A stretch of DNA of 64,000 bases from Pediococcus inopinatus (GCF_002982135.1 NZ_CP019981.1:930001-994000), one strand, 5' to 3'. Shown: positions 44,754 through 55,055, numbered from the stretch's first letter. Notes: a model not told the origin generated them from the letters alone. Numbers and translations: made by a program.

Positions 44754-45761
44754 GTACTTTTTAAAAAGTTTTTTTAAATTATTTTGATTGTCCGCTAATC
44801 TCCATTAAACAGCAGTTTATAGCTATTCTTATGTAAAAAAAATCAACAGACATTGAAGTGAACCCATAAAATTGGACAAATATTTATGCTGCTCTCTGAA
44901 CGGCGAGTTCTCGGTATTTTACCGGGGACTTGCCGTTCAATTTTGTTTTAATTCGACGATTATTATAAAAACCTATCCATTCGGTCATTGCTTGGATTAA
45001 GCTAGCTTTATCTTCAAAATGTTCATCCATCATTTCAGCTTTCATAATGTGAAAGAATGACTCCATCGCCGCATTATCAAGACAAGTTGCTTTACGTGAC
45101 ATGCTTTGATAAGCGTGATGTTGCTTTAAAACCTGCTGCCAGTGTCGATGTTGATACTGAAAGCCTTGGTCAGTATGGACTGTTGTCCGGTAATTTAGTT
45201 TTGGTAGCTTTTCTAAAGCCTCTTTAAGCGGTTTAATTGCGAATTTAACTGTTGGATGTTCACTAATATTGAATGCTAGAATTTCTCCAGAAAACAAATC
45301 AAGAACTGGTTCGAGGTAAACTCGTTCGTTCATTCCCATGTTTCCATATCTGAATTCACTAACGTCTGCGACGAGCTTTTGATAAGGTCTATCGGTTTTG
45401 AAGCGTCGCTTTAAGCGATTAGCGGCGATTTTACCCACTAAACCTTTATATGAATTATATTTTTTGGTTTGTCGATTAAAGGCATGACACAACCACCCGT
45501 GTTCCTGCATAATTCGCAAAACGCGTTTATGATTACCTTTAAATCCTAAATCATGTAATGCATTTGTAAGTCTTCGATAGCCGTATTTTTTGGTGTATTT
45601 TGGATCTTTTTGGCGAATCTCGTCTATTGCTTGAATAATCTGGTCATCATCAAATTTACGTCTCTCATGACTCTGAGTGTAGTAATAGGTACTGCGTGGA
45701 ATTTGGATTACTTTAAGAATCAGTTTGATAGAAGTTTGGAATAGTTGCCTTAACTCGATGG

Positions 45762-46356
<595 letters not shown>

Positions 46357-46453
46357 TGATTATGTCTGTTGATTTTTTTATTTAATTCATTTCGCCATTC
46401 AAAATCTTTTGCATAAATACTTCCCGTTCATCATGACAAACTGCTAATGACCC

Positions 46454-46810
46454 TTATTTACTTGCCTCTTCATAGTAATGAAGTTTTCCGTTGATTGTTT
46501 TCAATGCATTTTGTAAGTCAATAATCTGCTGCTGAACCTTTATTTTCTGTTCCCGAAACATTTCTTTTCTTTCCGATATTGATTCTATACCTTTATCCAC
46601 TAATTCTAAGTAGTTTTTAATATCTTTCAAAGACATACCTGTTTGCTTAAGCCGATAAACTGTATTTAGTGTCACAATATCCTCTTTACTAAATTCGCGA
46701 ACACCATTCTCATTTCGCTTTACAAAGGACAACAAACCAATTTTCTCATAGTATCTTAGCGTGTAGATACTAATCTCCATAATATCGCTAACATCACGAA
46801 TACTATACAT
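46454..46810 (-). CDS. MerR family regulator, possibly truncated by an in-frame TAA
   Basis: 118 residues. YSIRDVSDIMEISIYTLRYYEKIGLL is the MerR winged helix and a long helix follows (ERKEMFREQKIKVQQQIIDLQNALKTINGKL). The frame continues for 23 codons after the TAA (GSLAVCHDEREVFMQKILNGEMN), which reads like protein, so either the stop is a mutation or the tail is lost. It lies in the middle of the MerR-promoter block but lacks such a promoter itself. It could regulate the block; the MerR at 61.6 kb is the better candidate. Confidence 0.85.
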   Translation of the reverse strand: MYSIRDVSDIMEISIYTLRYYEKIGLLSFVKRNENGVREFSKEDIVTLNTVYRLKQTGMSLKDIKNYLELVDKGIESISERKEMFREQKIKVQQQIIDLQNALKTINGKLHYYEEASK

Positions 46811-47268
46811 AATTACACCCTCAATTCCTCAAAAAGCGCAGTAATTTGTTTAAAGACATTTCCTAGTTAAACACAACTAACAGTATCAATCTTTTATAAT
46901 TCAAATAAAAGAATTATCAAAGATTTTATTGTACATCATATTATAACAAACCAAACCAGACGTAAAGTCTAAAAATAATACTTGATCATATGAGCATGTC
47001 AAATTTTTATGTGTAAATGATAGAGCCCTCAATCTTCTTGGCAATTTTTTTTGCCGCAACCTTAGTATCACCTGATAACAAGGAGCAAATGATCATTTTT
47101 TTATTATTCATGCCATCATAACCCATTTTTCATCTTGAACTACTCGTGGGATCACCAACTCGTTCATAATATCGTGAAGTATAACAGAAACATTTAAAGT
47201 CTCAGCAACCTTTTTTACTATTCATATATACTATCTCCTACACTATAACTTTATTTGACTGAAAATAA
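46811..47268. other. gene-poor stretch with decayed coding remnants
   Basis: About 460 bases without an intact gene. On the minus strand 47007-47111 reads MNNKKMIICSLLSGDTKVAA..., the start of a flavodoxin domain that stops after 34 codons. Just upstream (about 47112-47225) is another fragment, VAETLNVSVILHDIMNEL..., family unknown. The part from 46811 to 47000 is AT-rich with no recognisable signal beyond the MerR gene leader. Confidence 0.6.
47007..47111 (-). pseudogene. flavodoxin N-terminal fragment
   Basis: 34 residues, IICSLLSGDTKVAAKKIAKKIEG, resemble the first strand, phosphate loop (SGDTK for SGNTK) and helix of the flavodoxins nearby, then a stop. A relic of a further flavodoxin gene copy. 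Confidence 0.55.
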
Positions 47269-47538
47269 TCAATTGAAACCATCAAACTCGCTGAGCAGCC
47301 AGAATGCAATTCCACCCACGATAACCGCCACAATTACGATGCCACCTAAAAACAAATTGAATATTAGCCCTAACCCACCACCAAACAATAATACTAAAAA
47401 AATAATAGGATGACGAAGGCAAAATTTAATAAATCCAACGATTAATTTAAAGAACAGCACAGCGAAAATAATTAAACCAATTACGACAGCTAGTCTGGTA
47501 TTAGTACTCAAGCCTGTAGCTAACATGATAAATTTCAT
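47269..47538 (-). CDS. small membrane protein, flavodoxin-associated paralogue A
   Basis: 89 residues, three hydrophobic stretches (about 10-27, 38-60 and 62-78) with the core GFIKFCLRHPIIFLVLLF followed by GLGLIFNLFLGG. A second protein with the same core is encoded at 59.3 kb, also next to an anchored flavodoxin. No known family. The start is ATG after GAGAGGAAG; a longer frame overlapping the flavodoxin gene lacks support. Probably co-transcribed with the anchored flavodoxin 50 bp upstream. Confidence 0.78.
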   Translation of the reverse strand: MKFIMLATGLSTNTRLAVVIGLIIFAVLFFKLIVGFIKFCLRHPIIFLVLLFGGGLGLIFNLFLGGIVIVAVIVGGIAFWLLSEFDGFN

Positions 47539-47588
47539 CGAAAACTTCCTCTCTTTTATGCCTAACTTGATGTTCCCGAGGTTAGATC

Positions 47589-48275
47589 TTAGTAACCCAG
47601 ACCATTTAACCAACTATTAACATCACTTCTAGCATCTGCTGCATCGCTGCCTGAAACTGAAAAACCTTTCAATACTTTAGCGCGAGTGTATTGCTTTTTC
47701 AATGTTTCTGTTGTATTCCCTAGACCAGACCCTTCATGCGTGGTAAATGGCACAACATTTTTATTATTCAAGTTAACGCCATCTAGAAAAGTACGGACAA
47801 CCATTGGATATTCACTCCACCAGATTGGCGAACCAATAAAAATGGTATCGTACTTGCTAACATCTGGTAGCTTATTCTTTATTTTTGGTCGGGCATTATC
47901 TTCTTGTTCTTTTTGGGCAACCTCAGTCGTTTTCTTATAACTTTTTGGATACTCCTTAGCTGGCACTATCTCATATTCGTCACCTTTGGTTTTGGTTTGA
48001 ATAAAATCGGCAATTCGTTTTGTATTACCAACTTTTAAGTTTCCACCGTAAACACCGTCTTTACGCGAAAAATAAACAATTAATGTTTTACCATTCTTTT
48101 TAGCTACTTTACCTTTCGAACTACTTGATTGTGTTTTTTTATTACCCGAAGTTGCTGCCGACTGATCATTTTGATTTGTTGACCGACTTTGGCGTTGGTT
48201 ATAAACATTATATCCAATCAGTACACCAACTATCGCCACCACTGCAACGATAAAGATCGTAATTCTCGTTTTCAT
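47589..48275 (-). CDS. membrane-anchored extracytoplasmic flavodoxin
   Basis: 228 residues. N-terminal anchor MKTRITIFIVAVVAIVGVLIGYNVY (residues 1-25), a Ser/Lys/Gln-rich linker to about 58, then flavodoxin: TLIVYFSRKDGVYGGN with the loop KVGNTKRIADFI near 78-100 and FIGSPIWWSEYPMVVRTFL near 145-163 (aromatic flavin stackers). With the anchor, the domain should sit outside the membrane, unusual for a flavodoxin. Third gene from promoter 6 (esterase first). AAGGAGAG before ATG. Confidence 0.85.
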   Translation of the reverse strand: MKTRITIFIVAVVAIVGVLIGYNVYNQRQSRSTNQNDQSAATSGNKKTQSSSSKGKVAKKNGKTLIVYFSRKDGVYGGNLKVGNTKRIADFIQTKTKGDEYEIVPAKEYPKSYKKTTEVAQKEQEDNARPKIKNKLPDVSKYDTIFIGSPIWWSEYPMVVRTFLDGVNLNNKNVVPFTTHEGSGLGNTTETLKKQYTRAKVLKGFSVSGSDAADARSDVNSWLNGLGY

Positions 48276-48325
48276 AATTTGTACTCTCCTTTTTATATTT
48301 ATCATCATTGATAAGAAACATTGTT

Positions 48326-49357
48326 CTATTTAGTTTCAAAAAGTTGTGAAAATGCATTATAAGCTTGATTTGCCGCCGAATCTATATCGTGACCACCACC
48401 ACTATCGATGTGATAAATTAGATTCTCCTTAGTAAACTGCTGTGGATGTTGTCGCATTTGCTTAATCTGTGGAGCCATTGAACTGCTTGTGCCATCCGTA
48501 CCACCAACAGAGGCCAGAATCAAGAAATCATTTGCTTGATAGTCACTATTTTGAACGTGTTTAGCCAGCTTTATTGCAGTTTTTTTTGGTTCTGTTCCCC
48601 CACCATTTGCTTCCACCGTCCAACTGTCTCCAGCCATTGGAACATAATATTTAAAAAGGTTCAGATCGTGTTCAAAAACGTACCAGGTCGTAATGGCCCC
48701 CATCGAGAATCCACCAAACGCACGATGGTCACGTGAATCTACAAAACCTTTTTTATCTGCAGTTCGCGCATAAGTCCGATAACGCTTCTCAACCGCCGGC
48801 ATTAAATCGTTGGGCAACTCATTGCGTGCAAATGCTAGATTCAATGGATCATCTTCCACATAATCACTAGTCTTAAAACTATTATTTGGATAATAACTAG
48901 GGGTAACGACAATTGTCGGCTTCATTTCTTTTGCGGCAATTTCGTGGTCCAGTAACATTTTAAAAGCACTGCCAGAATTTGTTCCAGCACCACCAAGAAA
49001 ACTGGCTTCACTCATCATGGCCCCATGTAATAAATATAAAATGTTATAACGCTGAGAATCGTTTGGATTATACCCAACCGGTAAATAAACCAAAGCCTTT
49101 TTTTGATATCTTTTATTCTGGTAAGTTGTTTGATAAGTAATTCTCTCAACTTTACCTCGTTGTGCGTCTAAAGCACGTTTCCGATAACTAGCAGGTATTT
49201 TTGCCATCTGCTTCCTCCGCTTCTTTTTTGAGCTGTTAACAGTAACCTTCCGATTACTTTGGTCTGTAACAGATTGATTTGTATAAACCAAATACATACT
49301 AATTATTCCCAAGCTTATTATTAGCCCTAAAGCAATTAAAATAACTTTTTTCTTCAC
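48326..49357 (-). CDS. membrane-anchored esterase (esterase D/feruloyl esterase fold)
   Basis: 343 residues from GTG eight bases after GAGG. Anchor KKKVILIALGLIISLGIISMYLVY (3-26), basic linker, then an esterase domain with YNILYLLHGAMMSEASF near 108, nucleophile elbow FGGFSMGAITTWYVF near 213, and SGGGHDIDSA near 320 with the catalytic His. Acts on ester substrates at the cell surface; the natural substrate is unknown. First gene after promoter 6, followed by the anchored flavodoxin. Confidence 0.85.
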   Translation of the reverse strand: MKKKVILIALGLIISLGIISMYLVYTNQSVTDQSNRKVTVNSSKKKRRKQMAKIPASYRKRALDAQRGKVERITYQTTYQNKRYQKKALVYLPVGYNPNDSQRYNILYLLHGAMMSEASFLGGAGTNSGSAFKMLLDHEIAAKEMKPTIVVTPSYYPNNSFKTSDYVEDDPLNLAFARNELPNDLMPAVEKRYRTYARTADKKGFVDSRDHRAFGGFSMGAITTWYVFEHDLNLFKYYVPMAGDSWTVEANGGGTEPKKTAIKLAKHVQNSDYQANDFLILASVGGTDGTSSSMAPQIKQMRQHPQQFTKENLIYHIDSGGGHDIDSAANQAYNAFSQLFETK

Positions 49358-49390
49358 TAGTCTCACCTCATTTACGCTTGATTCTTGCTT

Positions 49391-49421
49391 AGCATAAACT
49401 ATGGAGTCCAGACCAAGGCAA
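49391..49421 (-). promoter_or_regulatory. MerR-regulon promoter 6
   Basis: TTGCCT and TATGCT on the minus strand, spacer TGGTCTGGACTCCATAGTT (19 bp). Divergent partner of promoter 7, with -35 boxes 18 bp apart. Confidence 0.9.
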
Positions 49422-49439
49422 GTCTTTTTTTAAAAAAAC

Positions 49440-49470
49440 TTGCCTTGGTGTGCACACCATGCTGTATATT
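49440..49470 (+). promoter_or_regulatory. MerR-regulon promoter 7
   Basis: TTGCCT and TATATT on the plus strand, spacer TGGTGTGCACACCATGCTG (19 bp), containing the perfect 14-bp palindrome TGGTGTGCACACCA. Drives the ferric-reductase-like gene. Confidence 0.9.
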
Positions 49471-49500
49471 ACAGTTATCAACAAGAATGGAGGAGTATCC

Positions 49501-50793
49501 ATGCTAAAAAATCATCCAGTATCCCTATATATAACTTGGTTAGTTATTATTTTGATCGTCCCATTACCATTAGTTATTCTGTTGAACACCGGTTTATCCG
49601 ACTCAATTCAACATCTAATAATCTATGACGCCGGAATTGTCGCCTATGTCTGGTGGTTAAGCATTGTCTTATTATCGACACGGCCACAATGGTTAGAATG
49701 GCGGATTGGGTTACCTGCTATGTATTTTGTTCACGGTCTACTTGGTGTTTTGGCATTAGGTTTGGCAACTTATCACGTTTTAAATGCTTTTTCAATGGAT
49801 CAACTTATCAAAAATACCGGTCATTTTGCTTGGTACCTCGCAATTTTTGGGGTTCTTTATGCTAGCTTTTTCCTGTCAGGCTGGCTGGTAGATCGATTTC
49901 CAATTGCTGCTTCACTTAAGCGAAAATTGCAATTTATTTTCAAACATCAACTTTCTTTATGGATTCATCGCCTGAATTTTGTGGTTATCGGCTTAATCTG
50001 GTTACACGTTCACTTAATTGGTCGGGTCAGTCAAATTACTGATTTTATAATTTTATTTGATGTCTACACTATTGTTAGTCTCGGCTTATATGCTTGGAAA
50101 AAATTTGTTGCCAGCTCTGCTGAACGTCTGAATGGACAATTAATTGATAACACCGAATTAAATCAACATGTTCGGCAGGTGAAAATTAAATTAGGTCGTA
50201 AAGCCCCTAAGTATCAGGCTGGGGATTTTTACTTCTTATCATTTCAACATGTTACCGGCTTAACTAATGAATCACATCCGTTCTCTGTCACCACTGCCCC
50301 AATAAGTTCACCAAACATAATCACTTTTACCATTCAAAATACTGGTGATTTTACCAGCCAGCTATCCAGCATCCCTACTGGTAGCGATGTCAAATTGGAA
50401 GGTCCATTTGGACGTTTTGCACCTTTAATTGAAAATGCCAACCCAAAAATTCCTTTAATTTTGATCGGTATGGGAACCGGAATTGCCCCTCTTTTGAGCC
50501 TGACACAGCAATATGCAAGTAGTCGAAAAATTCATGTGCTCTGGAGTGTTCATGAAGCTTCTGATTTTTATTATCAACAAGCATTTGATTCCCTAGAATC
50601 TCTAATTACTTTTGACCAACATATCACTAGATTTACCACCCTTGACTACCAAAATAAATTAACTGAGCAAGAATTAACGTCCGCCTTATTTTTCATCGTC
50701 GGTCCTGCCAATGGTGTTTTAAGTACCGAAAAAGTTCTCCGACACTTGGGGGTTAGCGCAAACCAATTAATCGATGAACGGTTAACAATGTGA
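49501..50793 (+). CDS. ferric-reductase-like flavocytochrome (FRD membrane domain plus FAD/NAD reductase)
   Basis: 430 residues. Six membrane helices in residues 1-200 with paired histidines for haem (HGLLGVLALGLATYHVLNAF and HRLNFVVIGLIWLHVHLIG). The cytoplasmic half has the FAD motif NESHPFSVTTAP near 260 and the NAD(P) motif LIGMGTGIAPLLS near 338. Such proteins carry electrons from NAD(P)H through FAD and haem across the membrane, as in ferric reductases and NADPH oxidases. It could feed extracytoplasmic flavodoxins encoded on the other strand; that is inference. GGAGGAG before ATG. Confidence 0.88.
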   Translation: MLKNHPVSLYITWLVIILIVPLPLVILLNTGLSDSIQHLIIYDAGIVAYVWWLSIVLLSTRPQWLEWRIGLPAMYFVHGLLGVLALGLATYHVLNAFSMDQLIKNTGHFAWYLAIFGVLYASFFLSGWLVDRFPIAASLKRKLQFIFKHQLSLWIHRLNFVVIGLIWLHVHLIGRVSQITDFIILFDVYTIVSLGLYAWKKFVASSAERLNGQLIDNTELNQHVRQVKIKLGRKAPKYQAGDFYFLSFQHVTGLTNESHPFSVTTAPISSPNIITFTIQNTGDFTSQLSSIPTGSDVKLEGPFGRFAPLIENANPKIPLILIGMGTGIAPLLSLTQQYASSRKIHVLWSVHEASDFYYQQAFDSLESLITFDQHITRFTTLDYQNKLTEQELTSALFFIVGPANGVLSTEKVLRHLGVSANQLIDERLTM

Positions 50794-50854
50794 CGCCTTT
50801 TTGTAGTAATTTAAAAATCATTTGTTGCTACCGTTGGATCCTTTAAGGGTTAGC

Positions 50855-50907
50855 AAAAAAACAGGATTAAAATCTCATTTCCGAGATTTTTAATCCTGTT
50901 TTTATTT
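50855..50907. terminator. terminator between flavocytochrome and alcohol dehydrogenase genes
   Basis: AACAGGATTAAAATCTC and its complement with A/T runs on both sides, between convergent genes. Confidence 0.9.
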
Positions 50908-50958
50908 AAAGAATACTATCTGAAACCTTGTTACCCAATCCTGATTTCTCATAAAATT

Positions 50959-51996
50959 CTATTCTTTAACAATCAATAGTGATTTAATTGCTTTTCGCTG
51001 ATCCATAGCATCATAAGCCTTTTGAACATCGTCAAGCTTAAACTGTTGGGTAAAGACTTTGCCAGGATTAATTTTGCCATCTAAAACAGCTTTTAATAAT
51101 GTCCCCTTATCATAAGTTGTCACAGATGCAATTCCACCGCGAAGACCAATATTCTTCCAGAATAAATTATTCGTATTCATGGTCTCTTTTTGAGGTACGC
51201 CAACCCGGCCAACAACGGCACCAGGCCGACCAACTTTAACCGCAGTATCAACAGATTGTTCGGTTCCAACACATTCAAGAACCGCGTCTGCCCCATCACC
51301 TGTGAGCGCCATAACTTTGGCAACAGCTTCATCACCACGTTCCGCGATAATGTCTGTCGCTCCAAATTCACGAGCTAATTTTTGGCGATCTTCATGACGA
51401 CTCATCGCAATAATTCGTTTAGCACCAAGCAACTTAGCAGCAATTACACCACTAAGACCAACAGCACCATCACCCATCACAACCACCGTATCACCTTCAG
51501 AAACTTCGGCGCTAACAGCAGCATGATAGCCAGTTGCCATGACATCAGCCAATGCAACAAACGAATTCAATTGATCATCGGAATAATCACTTGGTTGACC
51601 AGGAACCTTAACTAATGCCCAATCAGCACTTCTAAAACGTAAGTATTCGGCTTGATAACCAGAACTACCCATCTCTTTTTGATTCAAGCAATTACCATCA
51701 AATCCTGCAAGACATGCAGCACAATGCCCACAACCATGTGTAAATGGCGCAATAACAAAATCGCCCACTTTCACGCTATGCACATCTTCGCCAATCTCAT
51801 CCACAATCCCAATGGCTTCATGACCAACGAGTGAGTTAGCTGGCATATCATTGATTCCTCGGAACCACCATAGATCTGATCCACACACACTAGCTCTTAC
51901 TACTTTGATAATCGCGTCAGTTGAGTTTTGAATGGTTGGCTTATCAACCTCTTGAATTTCGACTTTACCGGGCTTAATAAATACTGTTGCTTTCAT
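50959..51996 (-). CDS. zinc-dependent alcohol dehydrogenase (MDR)
   Basis: 345 residues. Catalytic zinc ligands Cys in ASVCGSDLWWF near 38 and HE in VGHEAIG near 61; structural-zinc cysteines CGHCAACLAGFDGNC near 91-105; NAD loop VVVMGDGAVGLSG near 172. Oxidises or reduces alcohols/aldehydes with NAD(P). Third gene of an operon behind promoter 8, after the NAD(P)-binding and aldehyde dehydrogenase genes. Confidence 0.93.
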   Translation of the reverse strand: MKATVFIKPGKVEIQEVDKPTIQNSTDAIIKVVRASVCGSDLWWFRGINDMPANSLVGHEAIGIVDEIGEDVHSVKVGDFVIAPFTHGCGHCAACLAGFDGNCLNQKEMGSSGYQAEYLRFRSADWALVKVPGQPSDYSDDQLNSFVALADVMATGYHAAVSAEVSEGDTVVVMGDGAVGLSGVIAAKLLGAKRIIAMSRHEDRQKLAREFGATDIIAERGDEAVAKVMALTGDGADAVLECVGTEQSVDTAVKVGRPGAVVGRVGVPQKETMNTNNLFWKNIGLRGGIASVTTYDKGTLLKAVLDGKINPGKVFTQQFKLDDVQKAYDAMDQRKAIKSLLIVKE

Positions 51997-52023
51997 TTTA
52001 AGATTCTCCTCTTATTAGATTAG

Positions 52024-53445
52024 CTATTCAGGATCTGTTGCAACCAAACCGCCTGCCAAATTAGTCATATCTGGCTTATTAGCAGTCACAATAAGTTGCT
52101 CATTTACAAAAGCATTCAATCCTAAATTACTCATTTCACGACCATAACCAGAATTTTTCACACCACCAAATGGTAAATCAGGTAATGAAGTCATAAAGTT
52201 ATTGACAAACACCATTCCAGTCTCAATTTGACTGGCAACTTTTGTCCCCCGTTTAGGATCGCCACTGAAAACAATGCCCCCTAAACCTAAGTCAGAATCA
52301 TTAGCCAAATCAATTGCTTCTTGTTCACTATTAACTTTATAAACTTGGGCAACCGGGCCAAACATTTCTTCTGCATAAGCCGGATTATCCTTATGAATAT
52401 CTGTTAAAATCGTTGGTTGGAAAAATTGACCAGGTAAATCGATTTTTTCATTGCCATAATACAAGGTTGCCCCTTTTGCGATTGCTTCATCAACTTGGGC
52501 CTGCAATTTTTCTTTAGCTCGCTTAGAATTCATCGGTGCCAAAGTAGTTTGACTATCCATAGGATCACCAGGCTTTGCATTGGCAAAATTTTCCTTAAGT
52601 TTCGCTAAAAATTGGTCATATACGTTAGCTGCCACAATAAAACGTTTCGATGACGTGCAAACTTGTCCCGCATTATATAGTCGAGCCCGCCAAGCAATAT
52701 TAGCTACACTTTCAATATCTGCATCATCCAAAACAACGAAAGCATCGGTTCCACCAAGCTCCATCGTATTTTTCTTTAGATTCTCACCAGCCGCTTTAGC
52801 AACACTGCGGCCACCACGTTCAGAACCCGTGAGCGCCACCCCTTGGACACGTGAATCAGCAATAATTTCAGAAACTTGATCATAACTTAAAAATAGATTT
52901 TGCAAACTTGCATCAGGAGCCGAAGAGGCCTTGATAATATCTTCAAACGCAACCGCAGATCCTGGTGTATTAGAAGCGTGTTTCAAAATCATAGGATTTC
53001 CCACCATAAAGTTAGGCGCAAAAACACGCATAATTTGATACATCGGAAAATTCCATGGTTCAACCATCATTAAAATTCCTAAGGGATGCTTTTGAATCTG
53101 CGCATCACCAGTCGCAACTGTCTCAATCTTGGTAGGAGCTAATAAATCTGCCCCATGATCAGCAAAATAATCTGCAATCAGCGCACAAAGTTCGGCTTCA
53201 CCCTGTGCTTCTCGATATAGTTTGCCCATATCGGTAACCATTGCTTTGGCTAATTGATCCCGATTTTTCCGGAAACGATCGGCAATGTCATGCAATTGGG
53301 CTGCACGTTGAATCGGTGGCTCTTTTTCCATTTGCTTAAATAAACTATTCCCTTTTTCAAGAGCATCCTGAATTTCACCAGTTGTGGCGTTAGGGTACTC
53401 TTTAACAACCTCATTTGTATAAGGATTAATTGTTGCATATGCCAT
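52024..53445 (-). CDS. aldehyde dehydrogenase (succinate-semialdehyde dehydrogenase type)
   Basis: 473 residues, normal length. MMVEPWNFPMYQIMR near 127, catalytic Glu in TMELGGTDAF near 231, and Cys in NAGQVCTSSKRFIV near 266. GSERGG is the cofactor turn near 206. It oxidises aldehydes to acids; the GabD-like label is by resemblance and the true aldehyde is unknown. Between an NAD(P)-binding gene and a zinc alcohol dehydrogenase, it would complete alcohol/aldehyde clearance. Confidence 0.92.
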   Translation of the reverse strand: MAYATINPYTNEVVKEYPNATTGEIQDALEKGNSLFKQMEKEPPIQRAAQLHDIADRFRKNRDQLAKAMVTDMGKLYREAQGEAELCALIADYFADHGADLLAPTKIETVATGDAQIQKHPLGILMMVEPWNFPMYQIMRVFAPNFMVGNPMILKHASNTPGSAVAFEDIIKASSAPDASLQNLFLSYDQVSEIIADSRVQGVALTGSERGGRSVAKAAGENLKKNTMELGGTDAFVVLDDADIESVANIAWRARLYNAGQVCTSSKRFIVAANVYDQFLAKLKENFANAKPGDPMDSQTTLAPMNSKRAKEKLQAQVDEAIAKGATLYYGNEKIDLPGQFFQPTILTDIHKDNPAYAEEMFGPVAQVYKVNSEQEAIDLANDSDLGLGGIVFSGDPKRGTKVASQIETGMVFVNNFMTSLPDLPFGGVKNSGYGREMSNLGLNAFVNEQLIVTANKPDMTNLAGGLVATDPE

Positions 53446-53485
53446 TAAAAAACACCTCTATAAATATTCTTGACTAATTTTATTT

Positions 53486-54136
53486 TTAATATACGGGACG
53501 ATCTTCACCTTGAGTTGCGGGATCAGCAATTCCCAAGCTATCCTTTGAACCAACAGTAGGATCGGCCACAATCTTTAAAACAACGTCCGCAATACTTTGA
53601 CGTGAACCGGACACACCATTGTATTGATCATTTCTATGGGTAAGCACGTACTTAACTTCATCACGATCATTTAACCATGGGAGCCTTAAAGTTGTGTAAT
53701 CTAAACCAGACTCCTCAAGTAATTTGTCAGAATTAATGGCAGCTTGTAACCCACTCATGACACTTTGTTTGTTCCAACGGCCAAATTCACCAGGTACTTC
53801 ATCATACAAGCCTAAGATATTTGTGAAAATAACTCGCTGAACACCGTTTTCTTTCATCGCTGTGATCACATTTTTTGTCCATGCATTGTTAGAAGTATGA
53901 TCCACAACGGCTACAAATACCATATCCTGGCCAGCAACCGCTTTGTTTAGAACACTCTCATTGTCCAAACTTCCTTCTACAACTGTAACGCGGTTATCTT
54001 TAGCCAAATTGCTCAACCGTTGACTGTTACGTAATAATAAAGTCAATTCAACATCATCAAACGTCGATTCGTTTAAAATACGATCCTCAACAATTCGGGC
54101 AATTTGACCATTTGCTGCTGCAATTAATAATTTCAT
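53486..54136 (-). CDS. NAD(P)H-binding atypical SDR (NmrA-like)
   Basis: 216 residues. LLIAAANGQIARIVEDRIL is a variant of the dinucleotide loop (AAANGQIA for GATGxxG). NILGLYDEVPGEFGRWNKQS near 105-124 is shared with the protein at 42.5 kb, marking paralogy. Function probably NADPH-dependent reduction. The start is ATG after GGAGGAA, five codons inside a longer frame. First gene of the operon driven by promoter 8. Confidence 0.85.
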   Translation of the reverse strand: MKLLIAAANGQIARIVEDRILNESTFDDVELTLLLRNSQRLSNLAKDNRVTVVEGSLDNESVLNKAVAGQDMVFVAVVDHTSNNAWTKNVITAMKENGVQRVIFTNILGLYDEVPGEFGRWNKQSVMSGLQAAINSDKLLEESGLDYTTLRLPWLNDRDEVKYVLTHRNDQYNGVSGSRQSIADVVLKIVADPTVGSKDSLGIADPATQGEDRPVY

Positions 54137-54168
54137 AGTTAATTCCTCCATTTTTTAAATTCGCTTTT

Positions 54169-54199
54169 ATCATATACCCTGAAGTACACTTTAATGCAA
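54169..54199 (-). promoter_or_regulatory. MerR-regulon promoter 8
   Basis: TTGCAT and TATGAT, spacer TAAAGTGTACTTCAGGGTA (19 bp), 33 bp before the NAD(P)-binding gene. Confidence 0.85.
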
Positions 54200-54228
54200 G
54201 CCTTTACATTTACAGACTTTTATATTTA

Positions 54229-54972
54229 TTATCCTTGCCGTGAAGGCCGCACAACAATTTCATTGATTGCGGTATCACTAGGTAAATCAATCGCCGTTGC
54301 AATCGTTGTCGCGATCCGATCGGGCGTAATTGCAAATTGATCATAATATGAATCCATCGCTTTTTTCTGATCAGCATCGGTGACATGATCGACCAATTCG
54401 GTTGCAATCGCACCAGGTGAAATAACCGTCACACGGACATTACTCCCAGCAGCTGCTTCCTCTTGACGAAGTGCTTCACTAATCATCCAAACACCAGCCT
54501 TTGTGGCACTATAAACACCACCACCAGAATGAACGGCATGGGCCGCAACGGAAGCTACATTAATAAATTGACCTGCCTTTTGATCACGCATAGCTGGTAA
54601 AGCGGCATTAATTCCATATAAAACACCACGAAGATTAACATCAATCATGCGATTCCAATCTTCCACACGGCCCTTAATAAACTCAGAATGAGGCATTAAA
54701 CCCGCATTATTCATCCAAACGTCAATCCTGCCAAATTTATCTAATGCTAACTGAGCAAGGGCTTTTACTGAATCAAGATCAGTTACATCTGTAACAGCAT
54801 AAACAGCCTGTCCATTCTCTTTTTCAATATCTGCAACAATTTCTTGTAACTTCTTTTCACGACGAGCGGCAATAACTAATTTATTCCCCTTTGCTGCTAG
54901 TAGTTTGGCTGTTGCTTCGCCAATTCCGCTGGAAGCTCCTGTAATAACAACTACTTTACTTTCTTCACTCAC
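54229..54972 (-). CDS. short-chain dehydrogenase/reductase, YdfG-like paralogue
   Basis: 247 residues from a GTG nine bases after AAGGAG (an ATG six codons before overlaps that site). TGASSGIGEATAKLLAAKGN near 11-30, NNAGLMPHS near 89, Ser in NVASVAAH near 142, YSATKAG near 153. Very similar to the SDR at 41.6 kb (shared NEIVVRPSRQ end). Driven by promoter 9. Confidence 0.9.
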   Translation of the reverse strand: MSEESKVVVITGASSGIGEATAKLLAAKGNKLVIAARREKKLQEIVADIEKENGQAVYAVTDVTDLDSVKALAQLALDKFGRIDVWMNNAGLMPHSEFIKGRVEDWNRMIDVNLRGVLYGINAALPAMRDQKAGQFINVASVAAHAVHSGGGVYSATKAGVWMISEALRQEEAAAGSNVRVTVISPGAIATELVDHVTDADQKKAMDSYYDQFAITPDRIATTIATAIDLPSDTAINEIVVRPSRQG

Positions 54973-55024
54973 AATAATTTTCTCCTTCATTACATATATT
55001 TATTTAAAATTCTTTAACAACCAA

Positions 55025-55055
55025 AGTCTAAACCTTCGTCCGTACTTCAATGTAA
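55025..55055 (-). promoter_or_regulatory. MerR-regulon promoter 9
   Basis: TTACAT and TAGACT, spacer TGAAGTACGGACGAAGGTT (19 bp). The spacer is close to consensus, the -35 box is weak. Confidence 0.75.
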
